Of a stretch of 64,000 nt of DNA, positions 15,070 to 40,593 are shown piece after piece. The stretch is taken from the NCBI GenBank assembly GCA_964035545.1, contig OZ037773.1, positions 10,171,751-10,235,750 on the forward strand. The letters run 5' to 3'. The translations under genes were made by a program, and so were the position numbers. Position 1 is the first letter of the stretch. Each line of letters starts with the position of its first letter. The notes under the pieces are model-generated. The model had not been told where the DNA came from and searched no databases. It saw only the letters and a list, made by a program, of their open reading frames with translations. Source of the DNA: Bugula neritina. Lineage: Eukaryota; Bryozoa; Gymnolaemata; Cheilostomatida; Bugulidae.

Positions 15070-15735
15070 CTACTAGCTTGTGTGTTAACTAGACCCTCCT
15101 TTACTTGGCTCCCATGCTACGTTACTGCATAACCATTTAGCTGTGTCACTGGAGCTGCAAGTGCATGTGGTGGTGTATTGGTGATGTATTAAGGTAGTGT
15201 ATATTAGTGATGTATTGGTGGTGTATTGGTGGTTTGTTGGCATGTCACACTAACGCAGAATGATTGGCTCTTTATATGAATATGTATATTGAATTTCCAC
15301 ATTATATCTTTCAATCAATTCTTGTCACCACACACTATTTGTTTGTCTCATGAGTAGAAAACTCTTAATAATAAAAGCTTAAAGTTTCTTATTCAGCTAA
15401 TTTATTTTAAAATCAATCAGTAGGGAACATGCAAGGATTTTTCCCCCCTTGATTTTAATTTTTATCAAAGGAAAGCCTATAACAGAAAGATAAATACTGC
15501 AACTCAAGTTTTTTTTGGTAGAGATGTCAACATAATTCAACAGCTACATTTTTATTATCCAATAACAATGTATATAGCTTTATATATTAAGCTATAATCT
15601 AAAACATCAGCATTGTTCACTAAACATGCATATCTTAGAATCACACAAGTAAAATTTACAGTTCTATAAATTTCATGGCAAAAAATTGTATTGTAAGTGT
15701 AAAGGAATTGGCAATCTTAGCAACTTCATTGATTG
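15070..15735. other. Intergenic, no gene seen
   Basis: AT-rich sequence between the minisatellite and the 3' end of the minus-strand esterase. No coding signal was seen. Confidence 0.4.
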
Positions 15736-15746
15736 TTTATTTAAAA

Positions 15747-15752
15747 TTTATT
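15747..15752 (-). promoter_or_regulatory. AATAAA polyadenylation signal (minus strand)
   Basis: TTTATT on the plus strand is AATAAA on the minus strand. It lies 67 bases beyond the stop codon of the carboxylesterase gene; a second copy is at 15736-15741. Confidence 0.5.
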
Positions 15753-15818
15753 TAAAAGCACTACCATGCATGTCTACTAAGGCAGGTACTGTGAAATTTT
15801 GAAAACATTTTCAGCTGT

Positions 15819-18800
15819 TTATATCTTAGTCAACAATATCCACAAAACCAGAACGTAACATAAGCCAGCTGTCTTGGTAACTCCACTGTTGGGTGCAGGT
15901 GTTGCTGTTGGTGAAATGACCTCATCTTTTAGCCTTAAGATTTTCCTTGTGTTGTACATACGAGACGAGACATCCATTTGTCCTTCCCCAAATTCATAGA
16001 AATATTGTCTAGACTTTGAATAAGGTTTCCATATAATCTCAGAGCTATTGGTGACAGGGTGCCTATATATAAAGTAAGAGTATTTTATTAATTCCTAATC
16101 AAGCAATTTTGGGGAAGACAACTTCTATATTTGAAAGTGCTCCTAACAATATTTTTATAACAATTGGTTAGATTATTTTATATCATATTCAATTAAATTA
16201 AACTAAATTTAAGGTAATTTTAGGTGGTCTACATATGAGTAAGGTATTGAAGCAATATGAAAAGCTTTGATGGGTTGTGTTTTAACAATAGCTGAATAAT
16301 ATCTTTGCAAACTATTGTAAGCTTTCGTCTTGCCTAATTGTAGCACAAAACAGATAAAATATAACTGCAGTATTTGTATTTATTAACTTACTTCAGATTA
16401 TGGTGGGCTATACAAATATTTATGATAGTTTAATTCTACTTAGTCGCAGTAAATCAGCTATAAGGGCTGAAATTATTAAACCTGAACTTCTGTACCAATT
16501 TGACCTCTCACCCCGTTCTAATAAAGTTGCCCCACGCCTCCATCATCTCGTCATTTAGTCCCACTTCTCGCTCAGTCATCTGATAATCTGGGAGATTGTA
16601 AAATGTTGGATGTTTGCCAAATACAAAAGTTCTCTCGTCTGTGTGCCTTGATCCACGAAACCTGCAGGAGAATTTCAAGCAGAAAGTTTCAAATTAGCTA
16701 AACTATCATAATATTATTAAAATAAACTTATAGCAGCATGGAAGGAGTATAATTATCAGCTGCTTTATGATGAATTAATATTCTTGCTAACATATTGCAG
16801 ATCGAGCTGAAAATGTGTTTGAAATTCTTGAATGGAATACAAAAATATTTTTATTCGCTCACTAAATAGTATATCAATATTATAATACTTGTTTAATTAG
16901 CCATTTATTTTTCGTGTCTGAAATTATTTACAGCAACTACATTATATCTAGTAGGTTCAGGCAAACCTGAGCCTAACTACCAGAAAAGAGTTGTGAACAC
17001 TCCAACAGATAACAAAGTTAAGTTGACATATAATCATGGATCAGGTGATGAGACCCGTGTGACCACAGATTATGTATAAAAGCTAGGACATAGTGACATG
17101 ACTCACCAGGAGGGATTCTTACTCTGAGAGTCGTGAGTCTCGTAGGTAAATGTGTACATGTAGGTGGAGGTGGTGCTCTGCTCGGAGTGACTGTCTAGCA
17201 GGGCTATGGTCGGCGCTCTAAACAGCATATCCGAGAAGATATTGAGGATAATTCCGGCTACCTCTGGCGAGGGATCACTGCTCAATGCGACGTCTCTGAA
17301 GTAAATGTCCTTAACATTGTCCTTGACACGCTCATATGAGTTGGGGAAGTAACTCCGCAGGTATTCGTTGAGGAACTGTTCAGCCATGTATTGGTTTGCC
17401 CCCTCCTCGATGGTGAACCCCTGGGCTCTAGCTAGTCTGTTTAGGTAGGTGAGTATCAAACTACCCTCCTGGGTGTTGAACCCTCCCAGGTAGTCGTAGG
17501 ATTGGAACTTGGAAATTATCTTCTCTCTTACAGCAGCTGAAACATTGTAACAGTCTCTTATCAAGATTATAAGTGGATAATAAAAGTTGATATAAAAAGA
17601 GCAACAAACTATATTGATTAGTTTAAAGAATTTTCTAAATTATATTTACATCAGCTTGAATACCAACAGCTTTCCTATGAGACATTTAGCAGAGTCATTA
17701 AATTTAGGCGACACGAACAAATCAGCGCAACTAGCCTCACTTTGCATAATATTACAGTGAAAAAATGAAAAATAATTTTTTTATTATTTATAATATTAGA
17801 CACGTGCAACTATATATAAACAAGGGAGAAGGGCAAATAACTGAAAATCGTTTACAGTCTAATTGACTTCAAAATCTTCATTCACGTTAAAGCAAAACAA
17901 AGTGATTCATTAGCATGCAAATTTATTCAAGTACATTGAGACACAATATATTGCATATATAATATCTTGTCAAATTGCAACTAACTCATGAACAGATAAC
18001 TCTTACCATCAATCTCTTCTCCTTTCCTGAAATATCTCCAGACTTCAAACAAGTCAGTTTTAATGATCTCATTCTCATAGAAAGGAGCGTAGAAATACAA
18101 CGTTGGGAATGTTCCCAGTAGATCAGCAGATAGCTTCCTTGCATACTCATCAACCTTCACTGCATCTTTCTTTAACAATTATTATTAAACAATATAAATT
18201 TTATCATGAAAAGTCAAGTATAAAGTGAATGTTTCTATAGCTGTTGATTATTCAAATAGAAAATGAAAGATTTATATAGCTTAAATAATTGTTAATGTTA
18301 TAGTTTTTGTTGTTACTATTAACAATACCATAAATAAATTCTATATTTCACAATAGCATGCCATGCTTACTGTTGAGTAAATTAATCAGAATTCATTCTG
18401 TTTTACAGCTGCATGTAAACCCAATAAACATCTTATCACAATAATATATTGATAAAAGTTGTATTTGCTGAGGTATATACCAGCTTTAAAATTATTATGA
18501 TGTCACCATTTTCTATGAATTTGAGGAGTCGTCTTATTTTGTTAACGATTATTGTAATTAAGAGTTTTCCTTTACACTCAGTTACTAATCTTGAAATATA
18601 ATTTGACATTTTTTAATAGATGAACACTTAAATTTAGGTTACCACTTGAATTAGTGTTTACATAGAGATGGTTATAAAAGTGCTTTGTTTACCATGGAGT
18701 GTGAAAGACTAAAGTTATATGTTTAAAAACCTTAATGTTTCATTGAAATATTCCTAAAAAGTTATTTTGCGAAGTCAGTTGAATTTAGTTTTACAACTAT

Positions 18801-21027
18801 ATTGCACATGATAAAAAAGAAGACAACTGCACTATTTGTATCAAATTCTACTTTCAAGAGGAAGCAACTCCTATAACTCACCTCTCTGAGACAGTCCACA
18901 TCACTGCAACCAAACTCTTCTAATATTCGTTTCCTGACCGTTTCAGTCGGGGGACTGATGAGCTTTGGGCACAGGAAGTTTCCGCTGGCGCCAATTATCC
19001 GGTGAAAAAGGCCGGTGAACACGTCTGAGGTGGCCATCAGAGTGACTGCCATGCCACCTGCCGACCCTCCATATATGGTCACACGACTCTTGTCACCTCC
19101 AAAGCTTTCGATGTTGTTCTGGACCCACTCGAGGGCCAACTTCATATCCCAAAATGCAAAGTTGTCGACTAATCCGTCGCCATCGATATCAAAGTATCCC
19201 ATGATCCCGAGGCGGTAGTTGATGGTGACGACCAGGATATCCTGTCTAGCGGCCAAGAACCTTCCATCATACTCTGTAGCAGCTCCTCTGGAGTAACCTC
19301 CCCCGTGTATCCACACCAAAACAGCTTTCCTAGAACTGCTCTCAACTGAAATAATTATAGACATTATAGCGTTATACCAAGATATTGTACGTAAACTTAT
19401 TTCACTTATACGTGGTACTTCTCAGATTAGATTCTAAAATGTTAATGTTACCAACTTTATTTATGAGTATTTCATCAAAGCAAAGTGTGATACCCTTACA
19501 TGTCTCATTGTCATATATTCTATTTGAAAGTCTAAAAGAAGTACAGAAACAAAAAATATATATGATAACGCTTTCTGACAGGATTATATTGAACTCTTGA
19601 CCTATTTATGACCTTCTAGTCTACAGTTGTTGAATTTACAGTTACATAGACTTGAATCAAGCATGCATAAAATATTTATCTTCATTGAAGCAGCTAGTCT
19701 TACTGTACTAATCTGCTGCACATGGCATAAATCAATAACATGAAAAGCAATAATATTGCTGTTATGTCACTAAAAAATCATTTTGTCCTAATTTAATCAC
19801 TGTATTGAACTACTACTTGTCTATCATAACAATCTAGTAACACAAGATGATGATGACCATGAAAGTATACAGTATGTTATACTAACACAATAATTATGTT
19901 GTTGCAATGCATAGTGAAAAGCTTACATCTCTGCAATGTATTATGAATGCAATTAATATAATATAATATTACAGCTAGTCAATTACTCCAACCAACTTTC
20001 ACTTAAACTAAGAGAATATATAGTTAAGATAAAAAGTCACATTTGATAATCTTTACCTTGATATTAGCCATGAGATTGTGGTCCGATTTATGCATAAACG
20101 TAAAACGATGAATGCATATCATTCTAGCTGCACAATATTCAGTTTACTGATCAATGAAGGTCTGTGGAATAGTACACTGAAATGAAGAATACATGCAGAG
20201 AGCACATACCTGGAGCTCGAGAGTAAATATTCAGAGTCAAACAATCTTCTGAGTTATTGTAGTTAGCCCTAGTTCCAGCTGTAGTCTGAATACAGGAAGT
20301 TCCCATAGTCCCATCATTGCGGGTGACAAAGACATCCCCCCATGCTGGCACAGGCTGAGGTTTCTTCCATCTTCCAGTCCCTTGAAGTGAAACAGTTTAT
20401 TTGTTGTACAGAAAACATTTGGCTTCCACTCTGAAGTATAATTGATGTTATATAACTATATTATGCATTTTAAATATAATTGCATGATTAAAGAGATCAA
20501 TGTAATACAGAGCTAAAATCCTTAAAAAGATGCTGCCTTTATTACAAAAATCAGAAGCTGCCTGTTCACTAAATATAATTTTACATATCATGTCCAAAGT
20601 GGCATGAAACCACAAATACAAACTATTTGATGAAATAGAGCAATAAAATGAGTCATCTAAAGTAGCTGACAGCTACTATGCAATCAGCAGGTATAACTAT
20701 AGTCTAAGTGATGCAATCAGCAGGTATAACTCTTCCTATAAGTAACCATCAACAGACTCCAACCAAACAAACTATAAAATAAAGCTGGAGATAACTTGAC
20801 AGAAACATACCAGTGCTGGTAGGTGGCTGAGCGTAAGGAATACCGTAGAACCTAGCAACCTGCAGACTACTGTCAATATCTTCAGTGAAGCCCTGTATCC
20901 TCCCCTGTGGTGTATCAACAGTTACGGCAGCAATAGACTGAGTTGCAGCATAGTCTGCAGCAGCAAGAAGTGTGACTATCACTAGCCACCATTGCCTGCC
21001 CCTCAGCCTGAGGAAACCAATGCCCAT
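15819..21027 (-). CDS. Type-B carboxylesterase / cholinesterase-like protein, complete
   Basis: Seven exons on the minus strand, 5' to 3': 20811-21027, 20210-20380, 18882-19345, 18007-18169, 17107-17536, 16512-16661, 15819-16062. Phases match across all introns and give 612 residues. The N terminus has a signal or anchor segment (WWLVIVTLLAAADYA). Diagnostic motifs follow: SEDCLTLNIYS with a C102-C119 loop, oxyanion hole HGGGYSRG (143-150), nucleophile elbow GGSAGG (Ser224), NTQEG (Glu362) and RHTDERTFVFG (His488). This is a full alpha/beta-hydrolase triad. The elbow has Gly where the family usually has Glu (GESAGG). The Trp that binds choline in acetylcholinesterases is missing from the Cys loop, so a general ester hydrolase is more likely than a true cholinesterase. 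The C terminus is a hydrophobic stretch (LCYVLVLWILLTKI) after a Ser/Thr/Pro-rich linker, as in GPI- or membrane-anchored forms. The substrate is unknown. Confidence 0.9.
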
Positions 21028-24007
21028 GCTGTAAGTAGACGAGAGTAAATTTAAACTGAATTAGTTTTGAAGCTGAGATGTTGACTGAATACTTGACACA
21101 TTATCTGTGCACAGAGCAACCTTGTGATGATATTTGAGTATTTGTTTTGATAAAGTCAGATAAGCTATTCAGACTGGCATATTTTGAAAGACTAAAGCAA
21201 GGTGTGACTTCGCTTATCTTAATTTTAGGTAAAGCCAGTGGATTTACTCAAATCAAAAGGGGACATATCTTTACTTGGTGCAACTCAAATACTCCAACCA
21301 ATTAATCATCAGGCTGCTTAGCCCAGCACTTGTATATCTATGCCAAGTAAATATTCTGGCCTTGCCAGGTGCTAAGAGGGTAACTCAAGTGTCAATTGTT
21401 CTGCCTGGACATCAACAATAGCGTCTTATTGTTTCAGCTAAGGAAGCCGCGAGGAAACTGATTTATTTCATGAATAAATTATTTCAGAACATCCGCAAGC
21501 AGTTTTTTAGATTACATAAGAATTGTCAGCATTGAGTGATGGATGTTGTCAAACTGATAATTGTATGACTGTCAACATTTGATTGATTAAACAGTATAAC
21601 ACTTAAATTACTTTCTTACAGATTATACTTGTAGTTCTGTAACAATATTATAAGGTTTGGGTAAAAAAATTAAATTATGACGAGCTGTAAACTAATAACA
21701 CATTTGGTGACTTGGAGATTAAAATTGTTAATCTAAAAGCACTTAATAATGTGTTAGCTGCATTGAACCCTTGCAATAAAGAATTGATGCACTAAAGCCT
21801 ACCCATAACTCATTTCTAATCAACTTGAAATAATTAAATATTTTATTAGCAGACCGTGTCTAACTTGTTTTCTAATCTCAGAAATACATTTCAGGTGCAA
21901 AGAAACTATTTTATAAATTTGGCACAGAGAAAAATAATATAACAAGAAAATAAAAATCGGGTTCAATCAACCAAATAGAATAGTATAATATACTCAAAAT
22001 CATAATTTCCACTTTTATGTCTTGAAACAACTAGCAATTATTTAGGAATTATTAAACTTGCTGCTTTCTTTTTGAAAAAATAATGCAATCAAGTCGTTTT
22101 TCCAGTTTTTCTGGCATTATGAAAAAAGCATTATTGGCAGTTTTTAGTGTTTATAACTGTTCAATTTAATTGTAATTGAAATTTAAAGTAAAATTATAGA
22201 GCTGTTATATATAAGGTTTAAAATTATTTATTAAAACATATAGAGAATAAATCATTTTTTCAGATGTAAATGGGTAAAGATGCAAGGGCGCTTGTTTTAA
22301 CAGATAATCCTTGGGGTGAAAATAAGTGGACAAGAAAGTTACCACTGATATTAGGTTATCACCTATAATACTACAAGACACTACTAAAAACTAAATTAGC
22401 ATTTCAGGCAATCAAATGACTCATGAGCAATCTATTATAAAATTGTGAATACCTACCTATAATTCTATTTTTGTCACCATTAATTTATATTCAAGCTTGC
22501 GGACTGAATGATGCGAAAATACATTATTCTTGTGGAAATGGGTTTGGGCTGACAGATTTACCAACAGCAGAAGGGTTTTGGGTGGTACCATGAGTTTAAG
22601 ATGGTATTGCAGTGTTTAAGACAATACAGAGGAACTGATGCAAGGAGGGAAGGGCCTCTAAATATTTTTACAGAGCTCGAAAATCCTGTTCAGTGCAACA
22701 GACAGCTATGCTATAAATAGAAAAAATCTCTATAAAAAGCAAACAGAATTCCAATTAGTGGGAACACTTACATATCATTCACTCTAGGATTTGCTAAAAA
22801 TTGACATATTTCATATCATAGCTTCAATATTTATAATAACCAAATAATGCAGCACAATTCATAATGCATTTTATATGCATTTAAATTTAAATACTTTAAA
22901 AATATAATAATTTACACTTGCAAATCTTGTAAGATATCATTTTGAGAAAGCTATTTGCAAGTAATGCTTTTCTGGAAGTAAATTTGTACCTCAAGCTACA
23001 GTTACAATGTGGCATAGCTTGAATACAGTTGAAAGCCACACAATAGCTTTTCTCATAGCAAGTATAGGCAGCACTGCTTTACTTTGCTCAAACCTGGAAG
23101 TGTGACACACACATGCAAATTGACTTGAGACCAAAATAATTAAGTTTTTGTGATAAATGACAGTTGTGAAGTTTGTTACGTAAATTGCAGATTGTGGGCT
23201 AATCCGGGTATCGGTAAATTATGCTAATTCAAAGTAATCATTTATACTTAGAAGGTGTTGGATAATATATTATATTGTTTCTGTTTATTTATTCAAAGCA
23301 ACTGACGTAAGTATGTAGATCACCATGCAATAAATTATATATTTTTGTGGCCTATCAACCTTCAAACTGCATTAAATATAAGATGCATAGTAAGATTTAC
23401 TTAGTTATATAGGCTTTTAGTAATTTTTAAAATATAAATTTATAATTTTCGAAAAAATTTTTTACACTTTTTAAAAGAGATTGGTTAAAAAATAAGTCAA
23501 GTTTTAATGTTTGGTTATGGAGCAATAATTACTTGAATAGGATGTAATTGACCATATTGCTAATTCTAATGCTAAACTATTTCATAAACTTTAAACAACA
23601 TTTGCAAGTAAAGACATATAGTTAGCAGCTATTTTTTATGGCTGCTAATGCTGCAATACTACTGAACTCATAATAAGATTTAGATAGTTTTTCTTGACTA
23701 CCAGCAAATGCGTGATGTCTTACATATAACTTCTCTGTGTTTTACCATGTTAACCATCACAGCTATTGCCTTTAGGAAAACATATTTACTGAAAACTGGG
23801 GCCGGTTGGAGTTTCATGTAATGAACAGTATTCGGGTTGAAGCCAACATCCTACATCGCCCACATATATCGGCCAGTTGTTTAACCATATAATCCATTGT
23901 TTAATAGATCTAACTAGTCAAATCAGTGGTTTTACCAAATGGATTTGGCAAATATTCAAACAGAAGTGAAGTCCCTCACTGCCAGCTCAATTAGCATATT
24001 TTCTTCC
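21028..24007. other. Intergenic between divergently oriented genes, no gene seen
   Basis: About 3 kb between the 5' end of the minus-strand esterase and the promoter of the plus-strand His-rich gene, so both promoters lie here. No ORF with family features was found and no clear TATA box is visible for the esterase. Confidence 0.45.
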
Positions 24008-24015
24008 TATAAAAA
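24008..24015 (+). promoter_or_regulatory. TATA box of His-rich repeat gene
   Basis: TATAAAAA lies 66 bases before the chosen ATG (24074), the same spacing seen for the TSP1 gene at 6962. Confidence 0.65.
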
Positions 24016-24073
24016 GGTGTGAAATCAAGACAAAAGTACTATTGTTTAGAAAGCTGTCACCATAGATGCAAAG

Positions 24074-26552
24074 ATGGGTAAGTCGTTGTATTTTATTCAT
24101 CAACACTCTGCTAAGCAGAAGTAAATTCTTTGAAACTCATTTCTAAAATCACCTGCTATTCTGAAAGATCGTATATAATAAATACTTATGAATGTAAACT
24201 CACATGCCTCTGCAAAGCAAAGTTGATTAACTTCCGTTCATCAAAATGAGTTATAAGATAAGTGTCTACTTGATGAGCTTGCACTTTGATTTGTTTAATC
24301 TTTTTAAATTTATCTAATAAATTGCCAAAAAGTGTAGATATCATATGGCTTGTAAAAAGTGAGTTTATCTTGCTCTTCATATCTATTTCTACTATTTTTG
24401 ATTAACCAAAACATTAGGCTTATAGTTTTTTAGCCTAACACAAATAAAACAACTTGTTACTGGTATACATGTTCATTATAAATTGGCTGTTTTATGTTTT
24501 AGACAAAAGAAGTTGTGTGATCCTGGTTCTAATATTAGGTAAGTCAAGAAACTACTTTCAACTATAATAATAAAAGACATATTTTTGTACAATTATCTTT
24601 TGTAAAATCCATTTATAGTTCTGGCTATGCGTGCTGTTGTATACCTTTAGTCCTGGCTATATTTTATGTTCTACTAGGATTGGCTGTTGCTAATCAGCAG
24701 CTTTTCAGAAACAAAAGAAGGACCTATGGTGGCAGACGAAGAGGAAGTGACCGAAGCGATGACCAAAGTTTCGGCACTATAATTTTAATATGTAAGTTTA
24801 ATTTGTTGATACTTGAATGTGTTTACCCAATGAAACATGATATAGAAGTAAAACATATAAAAGTTGATTAACATAATTAACAATCAAATCACTTTTTACA
24901 ACACAGAATTTATGGTACTTTTAGCACATGGCGGTCCTGGAAGACATGGTCAGTCAGCTGCTGCTCCAGGTGGACATGGTAGCCCCGCCCAATCTCCAAG
25001 TGGACATGGTAGCCCTGCCCACTCACCAAGTGGTCATGGTAGCCCCGCCCACTCACCAAGTGGACATGGTAGCCCTGCCCAGTCACCAAGCGGACATGGT
25101 AGCCCCGCCCATTCACCAAGTAGACATGGTAGCCCCACCCATTCACCAAGTGGACATGGTAGCCCTGCCCACTCACCAAGTGGTCATGGTAGCCCCGCCC
25201 ACTTACCAAGTGGACATGGTAGCCCTGCCCAGTCACCAAGCGGACATGGTAGCCCCGCCCATTCACCAAGTGGACATGGTAGCCCCGCCCATTCACCAAG
25301 TGGACATGGTAGCCCTGCCCATTCACCAAGTGGACATGGTAGCCCTGCCCATTCACCAAGTGGTCATGGTAGTCCCGCCCACTCACCAAGTGGACATGGT
25401 AGCCCTGCCCAGTCACCAAGCGGACATGGTAGCCCTGCCCATTCACCAAGTGGACATGGTAGCCCCGCCCATTCACCAAGTGGACATGGTAGCCCTGCCC
25501 ATTCACCAAGTGGACATGGTAGCCCTGCCCACTCACCAAGTGGTCATGGTAGTCCCGCCCACTCACCAAGTGGACATGGTAGCCCTGCCCAGTCACCAAG
25601 CGGACATGGTAGCCCCGCCCATTCACCAAGTGGACATGGTAGCCCCGCCCATTCACCAAGTAGACATGGTAGCCCTGCCCACTCACCAAGTGGTCATGGT
25701 AGCCCTGCCCACTCACCAAGTGGACATGGTAGCCCCGCTCACTCACCAAGTGGACACAGAGCACCATCTCATTCGCCAAGTGGTCACGGATCACATGGAG
25801 GTCATGGTAAACCATCCCATTCACCAAGTGGTCACGGAGCACCATCTCATTCACCAAGTGGTCACGGATCACATGGAGGTCATGGTAAACCATCTCATTC
25901 ACCAAGTGGTCACGGAGCACCCTCTCATTCACCAAGTGGTCATGGAGCACCAAGAGGACATGGAGCACCATCTCATTCACCAAGTGGACACGGAGCACCA
26001 TCTCATTCACCAAGTGGACACGGATCACCCTCTCATTCACCAAGTGGGCATAGAGCACCAAGAGGTCACGGAGCACCCTCTCATTCACCAAGTGGTCACG
26101 GATCACATGGAGGTCATGGTAAACCATCTCATTCACCAAGTGGACACGGAGCACCATCTCATTCACCAAGTGGTCACGGAGCCCCATCTCATTCACCAAG
26201 TGGACACGGAGCCCCATCTCATTCACCAAGTGGACACGGAGCACCCTCTCATTCACCAAGTGGTCACGGAGCCCCATCTCATTTACCAAGTGGACACGGA
26301 GCACCCTCTCATTCACCAAGTGGACACGGAGCACCCTCTCATTCACCAAGTGGTCACGGAGCCCCATCTCATTCACCAAGTGGACACGGAGCACCATCTC
26401 ATTCACCAAGTGGTCACAGATCACATGGAGGTCATGGTAGTCCATCTCATTCACCAAATGGGCATAGAGCACCGCATGGTCATGTTTCCAGACCTCACCG
26501 TAGATACTATGGTCCAAGAAGCAAAGGCCACAGGTCTACTGGACGATACTAA
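24074..26552 (+). CDS. Secreted His/Ser/Pro/Gly-rich tandem-repeat protein
   Basis: Four exons: 24074-24077 (ATGG|gtaagt), 24503-24538, 24678-24791, 24925-26552; phase-1 introns; 593 residues. The upstream ATG at 24066 hits a stop in exon 2, so 24074 is the start. The signal peptide is MDKRSCVILVLILGLAVA. A basic patch follows (RNKRRTYGGRRRGS). The remainder is a run of about fifty 10-residue units: first mostly GHGSPAHSPS, then GHGAPSHSPS with inserts such as GHGSHGGHGKPSHSPS. The tail is basic (HRRYYGPRSKGHRSTGRY). The acceptor at 24925 is required by phase; the earlier AG at 24905-24906 would give a stop. His-rich, Ser/Pro-rich repeats suggest metal binding, mucin-like glycosylation or a structural or adhesive matrix, but no homology proves this. 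Other frames across the repeat stay open only because the unit has no stop in them. Confidence 0.85.
24970..26460 (+). repeat. 30-bp coding minisatellite with two blocks and higher-order structure
   Basis: About 50 tandem 30-nt units. Block A (to about 25750) is near-identical GHGSPAHSPS units. Block B (25750 on) is GHGAPSHSPS units with interspersed glycine/His inserts. Within block A a variant unit (agtcaccaagcgg) recurs at about 25228, 25408 and 25588, showing a 180-bp (six-unit) higher-order period. Confidence 0.95.
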
Positions 26553-26768
26553 CCAGTGATCTCTCTATTGGATCAAACATTTTATTCAGTTGCTATATAG
26601 AGTTCGACTTTTCCAATATACTAACAACACTATTTGTCAACATGCTAGCTTTCTCATTGAAATTGTCATTAAGATTTAGCTGCTCTTGTCCTTTTGTTTT
26701 TTAGTTCTCTAATGTGTTTTGAAATGGAAAACATTGTTTTCAATGAAATGCTGTTTTGAGTGTCATTA

Positions 26769-26774
26769 AATAAA
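26769..26774 (+). promoter_or_regulatory. AATAAA polyadenylation signal
   Basis: Canonical hexamer 217 bases after the stop of the His-rich repeat gene. Confidence 0.55.
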
Positions 26775-27570
26775 AGATGCTACTTTAATTAGGCTTTATG
26801 CCTTACCTTATGCATACAATATATATTATACAGCAATATATACTAGGTTCAACCTTGTATTTATATAACTTCAAAAAATATATATTAATAAAAAATTATT
26901 TAGCATATCATATGGAATTATAATACATAATAGAAAATATGTGATATGATATATATACAATATTCAATATACAATTTATAATATATAAGTTTCAATTTAC
27001 ATGTATATTACGTTTAATACGAGTATAATATAAAGTAGAACGAATTATGAAAATAATCTGTTGGACTGGCAATCTCCATAATAATTTCAAATTTTGTAAA
27101 TCACAGCACATATTTTCATATATTTAAACTCAGCAATACTTTTTATAGGAGCAGTATATTTCAAAGATCAATATTCTCTAGTTTTTAATGGCATTTGATT
27201 ATACACCATACAAAATCACTCTTTGTTTCACTAATTATATAGGAAAAGCAATAATTACTTCGCACTTTATGTTTGTTCAACAATATATATATTATTGTGT
27301 GCTGATACGTAAAAACAGCTACTCAATAACAAATATAAATATTCCCTTTATAATCATCTTGTTAGAACATTTCTCATGGCTAAGTGGCTGACTCTAGCAG
27401 CGTTACGCAGTTAGGCTTTGCTGTCAATTAGATGGAGGTTAGCATTGCACTGGTAGCATCCTGCTAGATCTTTTGCAATAAGGTTTATTCAAACTAACAT
27501 TGAGTGAAGCTTGCGTGTGAAATACTAGTATATAGATATTTATAGAAAGTCTTTCAGAGATCTTGCAAGG
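26775..27570. other. Intergenic, no gene seen
   Basis: AT-rich spacer before the first CTHRC1-like gene. The ORF at 27188-27391 has no recognisable features. No clear TATA box was found near 27571. Confidence 0.4.
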
Positions 27571-39388
<11,818 letters not shown>

Positions 39389-39396
39389 ATGGAAGA

Positions 39397-39402
39397 AATA
39401 AA
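39397..39402 (+). promoter_or_regulatory. AATAAA polyadenylation signal
   Basis: Canonical hexamer nine bases after the stop codon of the first CTHRC1-like gene, with another (AATAAA) at about 39417. It implies a very short 3' UTR. Confidence 0.55.
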
Positions 39403-40593
39403 GGAGCTTAAACAGCAAATAAACTTTATATATATTCAATTTAAAAAACGTTCATTTGCAGTTTGCTGAAATAGTAGTTAATATTGTATAATATTCAATT
39501 CAGCAATTGCATTTGTGTTTATAGTGTTGTACAGAGTTGTCAAAAATAAATATAATATAAGGTTTTCATGATTTGTTTTAAAAAAAATTCATGATTCAAT
39601 TTTAGACAACTTTTGTTGATACAACAATTTTTTCAATTGTAAAAGCTGTTAACTAAGCACCAAAAATAAATATAATATATATTATATATAATAATATATC
39701 ATATTATGTATAATATAATATATAAAATTCAAAACTCATGATAATGCATTGAAATTGTTCGCTTCTTGCATGGTTATAAACCAGGGCTTGAGTTTTATTA
39801 CACTATCTGCAGCTATAAACTAGAGTCTAGAATTCTATTACATACCTTTGAAAGTATATCATATATAACATGAGAGCTCACAAGATGGGCTTTTCCTCCT
39901 TCAATATAAATACATTATAAGTAAATTTTGCCTAATATTTTTTCTTAGGTTTTTTTCAATACAGTTTTTAATTTGCACATATAACTTTGTTTGAATTTAT
40001 TACCATCATACTATATATCTTGTGAAATTATCAAGTAATATAGTTCTTGAAGTTATCCCTCTTGTTCACCTGGTTGAGATATGAAGTCCTAATACCTTAG
40101 TTAATTTAATACTGCACATATTTGCACAATAAATAATTAATTATTTCAGCTTAGCTAAATCTACTATGACATTATACTTGTAAACAAAAGCCTGGAAAGC
40201 AGGTCCATGTTGAGCTATATAATGCATTTATGTCAACTAATCTACCCATTGCGAGTTGTAATGTGTGCAGGAAAGCAAAGAATTCTGTTGTCTTTGTTTC
40301 ACTTTGTAGGTTGGTATAAATATAATGTATCTGTTCTGCTAAATGTTATATATAATGAACTAGAGTGTGAAACTTGTAAATAAGTTCAAATACACAATTA
40401 AACCTAGCTTTTTCAAACAAAATGTTTACAAACAAATTTTTTTTCACTCAATATAATTTTTTAAAAAGCTTTGCAAAGTCTGTCACTTGTATATTTACAG
40501 GTAGGTTAGTTATATCTTGCTACTTACAGGTATAGCATGATTAATTTACTATTCACTGACAGATGCACAGAATAAAGTCTGACTAAGTGAAAC
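39403..40593. other. Spacer between the tandem CTHRC1-like genes
   Basis: AT-rich, with an AT-only palindromic patch near 39672-39725. A possible TATA (tataaata, 40315-40322) lies about 280 bases before the ATG of the second gene, too far to be assigned with confidence unless the 5' UTR is long or spliced. Confidence 0.4.

Noticed and set aside
15819-21027. Acetylcholinesterase as a specific call
   Set aside because: The choline-binding Trp is missing from the Cys loop and the elbow differs, so only a carboxylesterase/cholinesterase-like call is justified.
24910-26517. 535-residue ORF on the minus strand and a second long plus-frame ORF
   Set aside because: A 30-bp repeat without stops stays open in several frames. 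Only the frame continuous with the signal-peptide exons is supported.
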